A DNA stretch of 35,473 bases from an uncultured Pseudomonadota bacterium. GTDB lineage: Bacteria; Pseudomonadota; Gammaproteobacteria; Methylococcales; Methylomonadaceae. Within the stretch, counting starts at the first letter, position 1, and each line of letters opens with the position of its first letter. The stretch covers positions 1 to 35,473 of the forward strand of contig CAISXF010000030.1 in assembly GCA_903889445.1 (NCBI GenBank), written 5' to 3'. A model generated the notes under the pieces. It had not been told where the DNA came from. It saw only the letters and a program-made list of their open reading frames with translations, and searched no databases. This document shows positions 1 through 8,922 of this stretch, piece after piece. Position numbers and translations under genes: made by a program.

Positions 1-657
1 CGCTTGAATGTGTTGGTGGATGCGTGTCAATTTCGTTTGTCGGCGACCACGTTAAACGCTTATTTGCAGCACGATTTTATGATTGCGTTAACGGGTTCAA
101 AATTTTTAGCCGCGCCGTCATTTTCGGCAATCTTACTTTTACCCGCTCAGTTACGAATGGCAGAAAAACCAGCGGTGACAAATTGGGGATTATTGTTGCG
201 AATGGAAGTTGCATTAGCCGAATATCGGGCGTTTCACGTTTTAACTGACGCGCAAATTAGCGCAGTTATTCGTGATTTTTCTAATTCCGTGCAAGATTAT
301 CTCAGTGCGTCGCCACATTTTGAGCCGTTAAAAACGCCGGTTTTAAATCGTGAAAATTTAGTCGAAACGCCAATGTGGGACAATTTGCCGACGATTTTTC
401 CTTTTGTATTATTGCGTGAAAATAAGCCGATTTCTCGTGCTGAAACGTTGGCGTGTTATCAACAATTTCCGCTGCAAAATCCACGCTGCCAAATTGGTCA
501 GCCAGTTATGTGTGGCGACGAACAAAGCGCGTTGCGGTTGTGTTTGAGTGCGCCGTTAATTGTAGAGGCGGCAATAAATAAAGTGTGTCGGCGTGATATG
601 ATTCAAAAAGCGTTGTTGGTTTTGGTGACGCTTGAAAAATTGGTTCAACTTAACTAA
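1..657 (+). CDS. C-terminal part of a probable PLP-dependent (aminotransferase-like) protein, truncated by window edge
   Basis: The reading frame is open from base 1, so the true start lies upstream. About 218 residues are visible. Near the visible N-terminus VDACQFR is followed by TGSKF, with the Lys codon at 100-102, and then a Pro/Ser-rich stretch leading to LLLP. This layout (a strand ending in an Asp, then a Ser-Lys about 25 residues later) resembles the cofactor Asp and Schiff-base Lys of fold-type I PLP enzymes. The remaining ~180 residues would be the small C-terminal domain. I cannot assign a substrate. It ends nine bases before trpD, so the two may be co-transcribed. The family call is an inference from one motif; the existence of the gene is firmer because of its long, codon-typical frame and tight spacing. 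Confidence 0.6.
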   Translation, partial: RLNVLVDACQFRLSATTLNAYLQHDFMIALTGSKFLAAPSFSAILLLPAQLRMAEKPAVTNWGLLLRMEVALAEYRAFHVLTDAQISAVIRDFSNSVQDYLSASPHFEPLKTPVLNRENLVETPMWDNLPTIFPFVLLRENKPISRAETLACYQQFPLQNPRCQIGQPVMCGDEQSALRLCLSAPLIVEAAINKVCRRDMIQKALLVLVTLEKLVQLN

Positions 658-666
658 AAGACGATT

Positions 667-1689
667 ATGCAATTATCTAAACTCCTAGAGAAACTTCTCC
701 AACGACAAGATTTAACGCCAGAAGAAATGCGCGAAACCATGCAATTCTTCATGAGCGGCGAAGCCAATGACGCGCAAATTGCCGGATTTTTGTGTGCGTT
801 GCGTGCTAAAGGCGAAACGATTGATGAAATTACCGCCGCTGCGGAAGTGTTGCGCGAACTCGCCACGCCGATTGAAATTACTGGCGACCACGTTATCGAT
901 ACTTGTGGCACGGGCGGCGATGGCGCAAATACGTTTAACATTTCCACCACCAGCGCATTTGTCGTGGCGGCAGCAGGCGGACAAGTTGCCAAACATGGAA
1001 ATCGTTCCGTTTCAAGTTGTTGCGGTAGCGCGGACGTGTTGGAATTGGCGGGCGTGAATTTGAATTTATCGCCCGAACACGTCGCGCAATGTGTGACGCA
1101 TTTGGGAATCGGATTTTTATTCGCGCCCAATTATCACAGTGCCATGCAACATACGCGCAACGTGCGGAAAAATTTAGGCGTGCGAACTTTGTTTAATTTA
1201 TTGGGAACGCTTGCCAATCCTGCGAAAGTTAAAAATCAATTGATTGGCGTATTCGATAAAAAATGGGTCGAACCGCTCGCCCACGTTTTCAAAAAATTAG
1301 GCAGCCAACACGTTTTAGTGGTCAGTGCGGAAGACGGTTTGGACGAAATCAGCATTTCTTGTGCAACGCACGTCGCGGAATTGAAAAATGGCGAAATTTT
1401 TTGTTACACGATTACGCCCGAACAATTTAATTTGCCGCGTGCAACGTTAGAAACCATTGCGATTAACAACCCGGCGGACAGTTTGACGATGCTCAAATCT
1501 GTGTTGAATAACGAAACGGGGGCGGCGACAGATATTGTGTTGCTCAATGCAGGCGCGGCGATTTATGCCGCTGATTTAGCCGATTCACTTGCTGCTGGAA
1601 TTGCCAAAGCTGAAGACGTCATTGCGAATGGCGCGGCGGCTGAAAAATTTGAACACTTTGTCTCTTACACTCAAACACTGACTTCATGA
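667..1689 (+). CDS. trpD: Anthranilate phosphoribosyltransferase
   Basis: Transfers the phosphoribosyl group of PRPP to anthranilate, the second committed step of tryptophan synthesis, in the cytoplasm. The 340-residue length matches stand-alone TrpD. An N-terminal helical domain (about residues 1-70) precedes the PRPP-binding loop GTGGDG (81-86) and the anthranilate/PRPP site KHGNRSVSS (109-117), both intact. The start ATG at 667 follows an upstream stop by nine bases. The 3' end overlaps nth by four bases (ATGA), implying translational coupling to a DNA-repair gene rather than to trpC, so the classic trp operon is split here. Confidence 0.97.
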   Translation: MQLSKLLEKLLQRQDLTPEEMRETMQFFMSGEANDAQIAGFLCALRAKGETIDEITAAAEVLRELATPIEITGDHVIDTCGTGGDGANTFNISTTSAFVVAAAGGQVAKHGNRSVSSCCGSADVLELAGVNLNLSPEHVAQCVTHLGIGFLFAPNYHSAMQHTRNVRKNLGVRTLFNLLGTLANPAKVKNQLIGVFDKKWVEPLAHVFKKLGSQHVLVVSAEDGLDEISISCATHVAELKNGEIFCYTITPEQFNLPRATLETIAINNPADSLTMLKSVLNNETGAATDIVLLNAGAAIYAADLADSLAAGIAKAEDVIANGAAAEKFEHFVSYTQTLTS

Positions 1690-2321
1690 TTCCTCAAACT
1701 ATTTCACGCTTATTTGAACAACTCGCCATTTCTATTCCGAAACCCACCACTGAATTGGTGTATCGCAGTCATTTTGAATTGTTAATTTCCGTCGTTTTAT
1801 CCGCGCAAGCCACCGATAAAAGTGTTAATAAAGCGACAAAAGAATTATTCGCTGTAGCAAATACACCTGAAAAAATCTTAGCCATCGGTGAAGAAGGCTT
1901 AAAAAATTATATTAAAACCATTGGATTATTTAACACCAAAGCCACACACATTATGGCGTTGTGCCAAAAATTATTGGAATTACACAACAGCGAAGTGCCA
2001 CACACTCGCGCAGAATTAGAAAGTTTAGCCGGTGTCGGACGAAAAACGGCGAATGTCATGTTAAACACCGCGTTTGGCGAACCAACCATTGCGGTGGACA
2101 CACACATTTTTCGCGTCGCAAATCGCATTGGATTGGCACACGCCAACACGGTTTTAGCCGTCGAAAAAGAATTGGTACGCGTGATTCCCGAAAAATTTAA
2201 ACAAGACGCGCATCATTTGTTAATTTTACACGGACGTTATGTTTGCGTGGCGCGTAAACCGTTGTGTGAACAGTGCGTGATTAGCGGTTATTGCGAATTT
2301 TTCCAACTGACTGCACATTAA
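1686..2321 (+). CDS. nth: Endonuclease III (DNA glycosylase/AP lyase)
   Basis: Base-excision repair enzyme that removes oxidised pyrimidines and cleaves abasic sites. The 211-residue protein carries the helix-hairpin-helix LAGVGRKTANVML with catalytic Lys120 and the downstream catalytic Asp138 in AVDTHIFR. The C-terminal [4Fe-4S] cluster motif C-X6-C-X2-C-X5-C is complete (Cys187, 194, 197, 203), at the same positions as in the E. coli enzyme. Its ATG lies inside the trpD stop (ATGA overlap), so it is probably translated by coupling. A strong hairpin with a T-run follows about 50 bases after the stop. Confidence 0.97.
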   Translation: MIPQTISRLFEQLAISIPKPTTELVYRSHFELLISVVLSAQATDKSVNKATKELFAVANTPEKILAIGEEGLKNYIKTIGLFNTKATHIMALCQKLLELHNSEVPHTRAELESLAGVGRKTANVMLNTAFGEPTIAVDTHIFRVANRIGLAHANTVLAVEKELVRVIPEKFKQDAHHLLILHGRYVCVARKPLCEQCVISGYCEFFQLTAH

Positions 2322-2371
2322 ATTTAGGCTTATGAGTTGTCGAATTGACAAATCATCCACATAATAGAAAG

Positions 2372-2413
2372 TGAATTCATTGTGATTGTGTCACAAAAAT
2401 GAATTCATTTTTT
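2372..2413 (+). terminator. Hairpin terminator after nth, close upstream of the NYN gene
   Basis: An inverted repeat TGAATTCAT (2372-2380) / ATGAATTCA (2399-2407) is extended inward by TGTGA / TCACA (2381-2385 / 2391-2395), with a three-A bulge and a five-base loop, then six T (2408-2413). This fits a Rho-independent terminator for trpD-nth. It ends 22 bases before the next ATG, so it could also act as a leader hairpin or operator for that gene. Confidence 0.6.
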
Positions 2414-2435
2414 AATCAACATACCGGTTAAGCTC

Positions 2436-3740
2436 ATGGAAAAGAAAAATAGAATCGCTTTATTTATAGACTTAGATAATTTTGTCGGCTTTTGTCTGGA
2501 TGACGATTTGCCTTTAGACATCAAAAAAGAAATCAAAAAATTGACTGAACACGGTGATATTAGCATTCGTCGCTCGTTTGGTGACATTATGAAATTACCC
2601 ATTTCAGAGGCGCGTAAAAAAGAATTGCGGGAAATGTTGCAAGCTAATTTGATTCGTCACGAAGATATTCCGTATTACAACGGTTACAAAAATACCTCGG
2701 ATATTCGGCTGGCGATTGAAGCTATGTCAATTGCGTACACGCATCCAGACATCAATATCTTCGCAATTATTGCGAACGACCGCGACTATATGCCGGTATT
2801 TTCGAAACTCAAAGAAATCGGCAAAACGATTATCGGTATCGGCAGCACGAAAACCACGGTCGGCGAGTTGTACCGAAGCGCGTGCGACATATTTTATTAT
2901 CACGAAGATTTTGGCAAAAACGAATATGGCGCGAAAAAAACAGAAACCACCGCTGTGGATGATGAAAATACGTTAATTGATTTGTTAATTGAAAAAATCC
3001 GTTACAACACTAGCAATGGTTTAAAAACCAATCAATCGACGATTGCAGCCGCAATTAAAAGTAGTCGCGCCGTGGATTTTACGGGTTACGCTTCGTTTCA
3101 AGGTTTTGGCGATTTGTGCCGATTGGTCGAAAAACGCGGCATGATTTCGATTACGTTGCGTCAAATAGGCGATTTAGATCCCGTGTTGGCGTGTAATAGC
3201 CAAGAAAATGAAAGCGCGATTGAACGTTTTCATGGGCAACAACAAGCTCAAGAAGCCGCCAATCCTGTTGCCGAAGATATGAAACGAATTTACAATAATT
3301 TCGTTAAATCAAAATTGAGTTTGAAAAATGATTTTCCGTTGCACGCGCAACGCGAAAAAATTTATCAGCAGTTGGATATTTTGTTGGCAGAAAGTGAACC
3401 TTATGGCGGCGTGGGCTTAAAAGCCGCCTCGGAACAAATCACCAAAAGTCTAGCGTTTGATCCCGATGATCAATCGTCAGTATTTAAAATTTTGTACAGT
3501 TTGTATCGTTCTGGTTGTTTTATCGTGCGGCGTACCGAAGATAATTACAATCCGATTGTGATGAGTAATCGCGTGGCGATGAACTACATTTATATGGACA
3601 AAAAACTGATGGAGAGTTTGATTAAACTCTTCAAATGGGACAGCGAAGACATTAAATTTGATCCAAGTCGTTGGTCAGAATTTTTTATTGGCGACACGTC
3701 TTATTCACAAATTGCTAAATTTGCTTACAACTATTTGTAG
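2436..3740 (+). CDS. NYN-domain (PIN-like) putative ribonuclease with LOTUS/OST-HTH-like domain
   Basis: A 434-residue cytoplasmic protein. Residues 1-155 form a NYN/LabA-type PIN-like nuclease domain with the expected acidic residues: Asp12 and Asp14 in FIDLDNF, Asp89 in TSDIRLAIEA, and Asp115/Asp117 in IANDRDYMPVF. Residues about 178-245 (LIDLLIEKIRY ... FQGFGDLCRLVEKRGMISI) resemble an OST-HTH/LOTUS winged-helix RNA-binding domain. Residues 270-434 are helix-rich and may hold a further winged helix. In this family the NYN domain is expected to cut RNA in a metal-dependent way and LOTUS to bind RNA; the target is unknown. It is monocistronic, lying between two strong hairpins. The nuclease fold is confident, the LOTUS call moderate. 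Confidence 0.85.
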   Translation: MEKKNRIALFIDLDNFVGFCLDDDLPLDIKKEIKKLTEHGDISIRRSFGDIMKLPISEARKKELREMLQANLIRHEDIPYYNGYKNTSDIRLAIEAMSIAYTHPDINIFAIIANDRDYMPVFSKLKEIGKTIIGIGSTKTTVGELYRSACDIFYYHEDFGKNEYGAKKTETTAVDDENTLIDLLIEKIRYNTSNGLKTNQSTIAAAIKSSRAVDFTGYASFQGFGDLCRLVEKRGMISITLRQIGDLDPVLACNSQENESAIERFHGQQQAQEAANPVAEDMKRIYNNFVKSKLSLKNDFPLHAQREKIYQQLDILLAESEPYGGVGLKAASEQITKSLAFDPDDQSSVFKILYSLYRSGCFIVRRTEDNYNPIVMSNRVAMNYIYMDKKLMESLIKLFKWDSEDIKFDPSRWSEFFIGDTSYSQIAKFAYNYL

Positions 3741-3752
3741 TCGTTCCGGTAC

Positions 3753-3790
3753 AAAAACCGCCATTTAATCTCGTTAAATGGCGGTTTTTT
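3753..3790. terminator. Bidirectional Rho-independent terminator
   Basis: A perfect 16-bp stem (3753-3768 / 3774-3789) has a five-base loop TCTCG. The arms end in A5 and T5, so it can terminate both the NYN gene (plus) and bamE (minus), which converge here. Confidence 0.9.
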
Positions 3791-3802
3791 CATGTTGATA
3801 AA

Positions 3803-4303
3803 TTATGGCATAACCGTCGGTTGTTGGGCAGTTTCAACTTCTTTTTTCACGTCATCGTTGCTGTCATCATAACCAAACCAGCCCGCCATCGTTTCCCACA
3901 ACGTTTTTTCCAAATCGCGTTTCGGCACATCAACCATTTTATCGGTACTGGGTTTTAAAACTGGCTCCGCACTCGGTTTAAAATCCCCTTGAATGTTTTT
4001 AATTTGATCACCTTCAAAGAAAATAGAAACCGTTTTTTGTTCACGCACTTCGCCGCCTTTTTTCGATGAAAAAATATAATCCCACCGGTTCTGATGAAAG
4101 AAATCCACCAACATCGGCGAACCCATCACATATAAAACTTGGCGTTTGGTCATATTGGGACGCAACTGATCAATCATCGTTTGATCAATCATATTGCCTT
4201 GATTTACGTCAATTTTATAGACATAAGGCAAGTTATTCAAAACAGTAGAACAAGACGTGAGCGACAGACTGAGAAGGCTTAAAGATAAAATTATTTTTCG
4301 CAT
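3803..4303 (-). CDS. bamE: Outer-membrane assembly lipoprotein BamE (SmpA/OmlA)
   Basis: Accessory lipoprotein of the BAM complex that inserts beta-barrel proteins into the outer membrane. From the ATG at 4303 it has 166 residues: a basic start, a hydrophobic Leu/Ser stretch and the lipobox LTSC (Cys18), so it should be lipidated. The BamE fold is seen in the segment with IDQLRPNMTKRQVLYVMGSP and the WDYIF strand, followed by FEGDQIKNIQGDF. The C-terminal ~50 residues are a charged tail. A GTG three codons upstream is an alternative start; the ATG is preferred because GAAG lies eight bases before it. Confidence 0.93.
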   Translation of the reverse strand: MRKIILSLSLLSLSLTSCSTVLNNLPYVYKIDVNQGNMIDQTMIDQLRPNMTKRQVLYVMGSPMLVDFFHQNRWDYIFSSKKGGEVREQKTVSIFFEGDQIKNIQGDFKPSAEPVLKPSTDKMVDVPKRDLEKTLWETMAGWFGYDDSNDDVKKEVETAQQPTVMP

Positions 4304-4492
4304 GGGCGGCACTTCAAATTAGTAAAGAATGGCGTAAATTCTACGGGAATTGCCCCAAACAGTCATGTATTCGCCTTTAAAAAATGGCAAATGTTCGAAT
4401 GCTCAATTTCTGGGATTTTCTGCACCTGGTCGCAAAATAAGTTAAAAACAGCGAAAATGTCGGCTATTCAGAAATCATTTTAACGGCAAAAC

Positions 4493-5455
4493 GTGAACGC
4501 ACTTTTCAATCCAATTTCTAAAACAGACAAAATGCCGCCCGCAATTTTACTTATGGGACCGACGGCTTCGGGTAAAACGGCGTTAGCGGTACAACTCGCA
4601 CAAGCGTTAAACGGTGAAATTATCAGTGTCGATTCCGCACTGGTTTTCAAAGGCATGAACATCGGCACCGCGAAACCGACTTTGACCGAACGTGGCGGTA
4701 TTCCCCATCATTTGATTGATATTCTGGATCCGAGTGAATCTTTTTCGACCGGACAATTTCGCGCCGAAGCGTTAGCGTTAATGACGGACATCACGGCACG
4801 GGGGAAATTACCGATTTTAGTGGGCGGCACGATGTTGTATTTTCACGCGCTGACCAAAGGTTTGGCGATATTGCCGCCAGCAAATGCTGACATTCGGTCG
4901 CGATTAGAATTGGAATTATCGCGTGACGGAAAAATTGCATTGCATCAACGTTTGGCACAAATCGATTTTCCATCTGCCGCACGAATTCACCCAAATGACC
5001 CGCAGCGCGTGCAACGTGCGTTAGAAGTTTATGAATTAACGGGCAAACCGTTGAGTGCATTTTTTAGCGAAGACCAACAAAATTCGCTACCTTTTCAATT
5101 TCAAAAATTTATTATCGCCCCCGAAGACAGAAAAATTTTGCACGAGATTATCGCGCAACGTTTTCACGCTATGTTGAAAAATGGTTTTTTAGCGGAAGTC
5201 GAACAACTGTACTTGCGCGGTGATTTGCACGATAAATTACCCGCGATTCGCGCAGTCGGTTATCGAGAGGCGTGGGCATATTTGCAAGGTGATTATGATT
5301 TAGCCACGATGACAGAACGCGCCATTATCGCCACGCGCCAACTCGCCAAACGGCAATTTACTTGGTTACGTCGTGAAACAGATGCACAGTCATTTTTGAC
5401 TGGCGAACCGGATTTATTGGCGCAAGTTTTAGCCTCCATCCATCGTCATTGTTGA
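4493..5455 (+). CDS. miaA: tRNA dimethylallyltransferase
   Basis: Adds a dimethylallyl group to N6 of A37 in tRNAs that read UNN codons. The P-loop MGPTASGKT lies near the N-terminus, followed by [19 protein letters not shown], the substrate-binding signature; HHLIDILDP, the VGGTMLY motif and a C-terminal [13 protein letters not shown] complete the family pattern. 320 residues from the GTG at 4493. An ATG at 4532 would remove 13 residues and still leave the P-loop intact; neither start has a clear ribosome site, so the start is uncertain. The usual partner hfq is not downstream; the pst operon follows instead. Confidence 0.95.
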   Translation: MNALFNPISKTDKMPPAILLMGPTASGKTALAVQLAQALNGEIISVDSALVFKGMNIGTAKPTLTERGGIPHHLIDILDPSESFSTGQFRAEALALMTDITARGKLPILVGGTMLYFHALTKGLAILPPANADIRSRLELELSRDGKIALHQRLAQIDFPSAARIHPNDPQRVQRALEVYELTGKPLSAFFSEDQQNSLPFQFQKFIIAPEDRKILHEIIAQRFHAMLKNGFLAEVEQLYLRGDLHDKLPAIRAVGYREAWAYLQGDYDLATMTERAIIATRQLAKRQFTWLRRETDAQSFLTGEPDLLAQVLASIHRHC

Positions 5456-5483
5456 AAGTTAGTTTGAGGCGCGTAAAAAACGG

Positions 5484-5517
5484 TTGTAATAATGCTGTAA
5501 TTTTAGCTTCTCATAAT
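5484..5517 (+). promoter_or_regulatory. Pho box and -10 element of the pst operon
   Basis: Two seven-base direct repeats, TTGTAAT (5484-5490) and CTGTAAT (5495-5501), are separated by four bases. This has the architecture of the PhoB-binding Pho box (CTGTCAT-N4-CTGTCAT). Ten bases downstream CATAAT (5512-5517) can serve as the -10 element, the usual spacing where PhoB replaces -35 contacts. The pstS ATG is 36 bases further on. Phosphate-starvation control by PhoB is inferred; phoB itself is not in the window. Confidence 0.7.
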
Positions 5518-5553
5518 AATTCTAACCTCTACTTTTCTTTCGAGATTTCATCA

Positions 5554-6534
5554 ATGAAACATCTTTTTAAAAACAAATTATTATTGGCTGCAATGGGTTT
5601 GTCAGCGAGTTTAATTAGCGTATCGGCAAACGCCGTTCAAACGGTTGATGCGGGTATTCCAGATTATCAAAAAGCCAGCGGTATTGCAGGCAATTTATCA
5701 AGCGTGGGTTCTGATACGTTGGCGAATTTAATGACGTTATGGGCTGAAGAATTCAACCGCGCTTATCCAAACGTCAACATTCAAATTCAAGCGGCGGGTT
5801 CATCGACTGCGCCACCTGCGTTAACCGAAGGCACATCAAATTTAGGGCCAATGAGTCGCGAAATGAAAGACGACGAATTGGAAGCCTTTGAAAGCAAATA
5901 CGGTTATAAACCCACCGCCATTCCTGTTGCGGTGGATGCGTTAGCCGTTTTTGTGAACAAAGATAATCCGGTTAAAGGCTTAACGATGGAACAAGTGGAC
6001 GCGATTTTTTCAACGACGTTGAAATGTGGCGGTGCAAAAGAAATTAACACTTGGGGCGATGCCGGTGTTGCCGCGTGGGGAACAAAAAGTATTCAACTTT
6101 ACGGACGCAATTCCGTTTCAGGCACTTACGGTTATTTCAAAGATCACGCACTGTGCAAAGGCGATTTTAAAAGTAACGTGAATGAACAGCCAGGCTCTGC
6201 GTCGGTAGTTCAATCGGTTACTTCATCGGCAAACGGCGTAGGTTATTCTGGTATGGGTTACACGACCTCGGGCGTGAAAATGGTGCCGTTAGCGAAAAAA
6301 GGTTCAACGACGTTTGTTGAAGCGACACCCGCCAATGCCATTAGCGGCTCATATCCGTTGACTCGTTATTTGTATGTGTATGTGAACAAAAAACCAAATC
6401 AGCCGTTAGCTCCATTAGAAAATGAATTCATGAAAATGGTACTTTCTAAAACCGGTCAGCAAGTGGTCATCAAAGATGGTTATATTCCATTGCCTGCGAA
6501 AGTCGTAGAAAAAGAATTGGCTAAATTGAAATAA
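5554..6534 (+). CDS. pstS: Periplasmic phosphate-binding protein of the Pst ABC transporter
   Basis: Captures inorganic phosphate in the periplasm and delivers it to PstCA. Starting at the ATG at 5554 gives 326 residues with a signal peptide: MKHLFKNK, a hydrophobic core, then SANA with predicted cleavage after residue 27. The open frame extends to 5449, but an upstream start would bury the signal peptide and cross the Pho box. The mature protein shows the phosphate-loop signatures [22 protein letters not shown] and [12 protein letters not shown] of the PstS family. First gene of the pst operon, separated from pstC by 96 bases that contain a hairpin. Confidence 0.95.
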   Translation: MKHLFKNKLLLAAMGLSASLISVSANAVQTVDAGIPDYQKASGIAGNLSSVGSDTLANLMTLWAEEFNRAYPNVNIQIQAAGSSTAPPALTEGTSNLGPMSREMKDDELEAFESKYGYKPTAIPVAVDALAVFVNKDNPVKGLTMEQVDAIFSTTLKCGGAKEINTWGDAGVAAWGTKSIQLYGRNSVSGTYGYFKDHALCKGDFKSNVNEQPGSASVVQSVTSSANGVGYSGMGYTTSGVKMVPLAKKGSTTFVEATPANAISGSYPLTRYLYVYVNKKPNQPLAPLENEFMKMVLSKTGQQVVIKDGYIPLPAKVVEKELAKLK

Positions 6535-6555
6535 TCAACAAGGCGTAAACTTTCC

Positions 6556-6604
6556 AAAGCGCAAGGGTCAAGCGAATGTTAAGTTCCTTTCCTTGCGCTT
6601 TTTG
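6556..6604 (+). terminator. pstS-pstC intergenic hairpin (attenuator or mRNA stabiliser)
   Basis: An 11-bp inverted repeat (AAAGCGCAAGG at 6556-6566, CCTTGCGCTTT at 6591-6601) has a 24-base loop and only a short T-run after it. It probably terminates part of the transcripts or protects pstS mRNA, so that the binding protein is made in excess over the permeases. Confidence 0.55.
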
Positions 6605-6630
6605 CCTTGAACCATTTTTAAAAAGAATTT

Positions 6631-8910
6631 ATGTCTGAACTAAATAATTCCATGACGCAATCTTCGCTAAATACAGCGACCACCTCCGCCTACGAAAAAT
6701 GGCGATTACTGAAAGATGCGATTATGCGTCGCGCCGTCGTCGCGGGCGGTTTGAGCGTTATTTTTGCCATTGTAGTGATTTTCTTTTATTTGCTTTATGT
6801 GGTGTATCCACTGTTTTTACCTGCCACGGCAGAACGAGTGTCGCAATATGTGATTCCAGGAGAAAACGCCGGAAAAACATTACTTTTAGCGGTCGAAGAA
6901 CAAAATGAAATTGCCGCGCGGTTTACCGACACGGGACAAGTGATTTTCTTTGAAGCTAAAACCGGTAAAATTTTAGCGCAAAAAACGGTTTTGTTACCAG
7001 AAGGCTCAACCATTGTCAGTTCCGCTCAAGGTACACCGATGAGAGAAGGAGCAATTGCTTACGGTTTATCTAATGGGCAAGTGATTCTGGTTAAACAGCA
7101 ATATAAAATGACGTTTGCCGGTGAAAAGCGCGTCATTACGCCGTCATTAAGTTATCCAATGGGTGAAAAACCGCTAGTGATTGATGAATCTGGCGCGGCG
7201 GTGGAAAAAATCGCTTTTAAAATCGGTGATAATTCCACGGTCATTGTGGCAAAATCGGCTAAGAAAATTCACGTCGCGAGTTTTGAAAAAGAACAATCGT
7301 TATTTTCCGACGAACCCACGTTGACCCGCACCGATTCGATACTCGATATATCAGGAGCTGACATCAGTGATATTTTGGTGGATAAAGAAGATCATAATTT
7401 GTTTTTGATGAGCAATGACGGCTTATTAAGTTATATCGATATTAGTAAAAAAAATGCACCTGAAATTAAGCAGCGATTGAATGTAGTCAAAGTGGGCGAT
7501 AAAGTCACTAGCATTAGTTTTTTAAATGGTGATTTATCGTTAATGATAGGCGATTCGACAGGTTTGGCATCGCAATGGAGTTTGGTAAAAAATCCAACGG
7601 GCGGGCCTGCATTTGAACGAATTCGCGCTTTTAAAGTCTCAGAAAAAGCGGTAGTCGCGATTAGTACCTCCGAGCAACGTCGTCGAGGATTTATGACTGT
7701 CGATGCCAACGGGATGATGGGGATTTATCATTCTACTTCTGAACGTGAAATGATTAAAACACCGGTGAGCGATGCCACGCCGGTGGCAGCTATTTTATCG
7801 CCGCGTGCGAATGCGTTATTGATACAAAATCATGATGGAAAAATTCATTTTTGGCATGTTGATAACGAACATCCTGAAGTGTCGATTAAATCCATGTGGC
7901 AAAAAGTGTGGTATGAAAGTTACCCGAAACCGGCTTATATTTGGCAATCTTCTTCTGCTAGCGATGATTTTGAACCGAAATACAGCTTAACGCCGTTGGT
8001 ATTCGGTACGTTGAAAGCGGCGTTTTATGCGATGTTAGTGGCGATTCCATTGTCTTTGATGGGAGCGATTTATACCGCTTATTTCATGTCACCCAAAATG
8101 CGGATTTATGCCAAACCAGCCATCGAAATCATGGGGGCGTTGCCGACGGTAATTTTAGGATTTCTGGCGGGTTTGTGGCTGGCACCGTTTATTGAAGAAA
8201 ACTTAGCGGGCTTATTTGCCTTGCTGATGATTGTGCCGCTGGGCGTGATGGTATTTGCGTTTGGTATTCAATGTTTGCCCGAACCGATACGGCTGAAAAT
8301 TCCTGAAGGTTGGGATGCCGCATTGTTAATTCCGGTCATTTTAATCAGCGGTTGGTTTGCATTTAGCATCAGCATACCATTAGAAACGGCTTTATTTCAT
8401 GGCACGTTGCGCGATTGGTTTAAAGCCGAATTAGGCATTGGCTACGATCAACGCAATGCGTTAGTCGTGGGAATTGCGATGGGATTTGCCGTCGTACCAA
8501 CGATTTTCTCCATTGCCGAAGATGCGATTTTTAGCGTACCGAAGCATTTAACTGTCGGTTCGCTGGCATTAGGGGCAACACCTTGGCAAACCATGATTCG
8601 TGTGGTGTTACTGACCGCCAGCCCTGGTATTTTTTCAGCGATTATGATTGGTTTTGGTCGCGCCGTCGGTGAAACGATGATTGTATTGATGGCAACCGGA
8701 AACACGCCCGTGATGGATTTGAGTATCTTCCAAGGTTTGAGAACGCTTGCCGCCAATATCGCTGTTGAAATGCCCGAAACAGAAGTGGATAGTACCCATT
8801 ATCGTGTGTTGTTTTTAGCGGCATTGGTGCTATTTATGTTCACATTTGTGTTTAATACGCTTGCCGAAGTTATTCGTCAGCGGTTACGCGAAAAATACAG
8901 CTCGTTATAA
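6631..8910 (+). CDS. pstC: Phosphate ABC transporter permease PstC, long form
   Basis: One of two inner-membrane channel subunits for phosphate import. At 759 residues it is more than twice the E. coli size. A first membrane helix (about 37-62) is followed by roughly 380 residues of periplasmic, strand-rich sequence, then the permease core from residue ~451 (FGTLKAAFYAMLVAIPLSLM, GALPTVILGFLAGLW). The ABC-coupling (EAA-type) loop contains SLALGATPWQTM, followed by GRAVGETMIVLM. Long PstC forms are known in other gammaproteobacteria. It is followed by pstA after 12 bases. Confidence 0.94.
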   Translation: MSELNNSMTQSSLNTATTSAYEKWRLLKDAIMRRAVVAGGLSVIFAIVVIFFYLLYVVYPLFLPATAERVSQYVIPGENAGKTLLLAVEEQNEIAARFTDTGQVIFFEAKTGKILAQKTVLLPEGSTIVSSAQGTPMREGAIAYGLSNGQVILVKQQYKMTFAGEKRVITPSLSYPMGEKPLVIDESGAAVEKIAFKIGDNSTVIVAKSAKKIHVASFEKEQSLFSDEPTLTRTDSILDISGADISDILVDKEDHNLFLMSNDGLLSYIDISKKNAPEIKQRLNVVKVGDKVTSISFLNGDLSLMIGDSTGLASQWSLVKNPTGGPAFERIRAFKVSEKAVVAISTSEQRRRGFMTVDANGMMGIYHSTSEREMIKTPVSDATPVAAILSPRANALLIQNHDGKIHFWHVDNEHPEVSIKSMWQKVWYESYPKPAYIWQSSSASDDFEPKYSLTPLVFGTLKAAFYAMLVAIPLSLMGAIYTAYFMSPKMRIYAKPAIEIMGALPTVILGFLAGLWLAPFIEENLAGLFALLMIVPLGVMVFAFGIQCLPEPIRLKIPEGWDAALLIPVILISGWFAFSISIPLETALFHGTLRDWFKAELGIGYDQRNALVVGIAMGFAVVPTIFSIAEDAIFSVPKHLTVGSLALGATPWQTMIRVVLLTASPGIFSAIMIGFGRAVGETMIVLMATGNTPVMDLSIFQGLRTLAANIAVEMPETEVDSTHYRVLFLAALVLFMFTFVFNTLAEVIRQRLREKYSSL

Positions 8911-8922
8911 AGGTGAGCAAAA

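Noticed and set aside
2381-2395. CRP-like site TGTGA-N5-TCACA
   Set aside because: CRP sites need a six-base spacer; here it is five and the arms are better explained as part of the terminator stem.
5449-5553. Longer pstS reading frame starting at 5449
   Set aside because: It overlaps miaA, runs through the Pho box and would bury the signal peptide 35 residues inside the protein.
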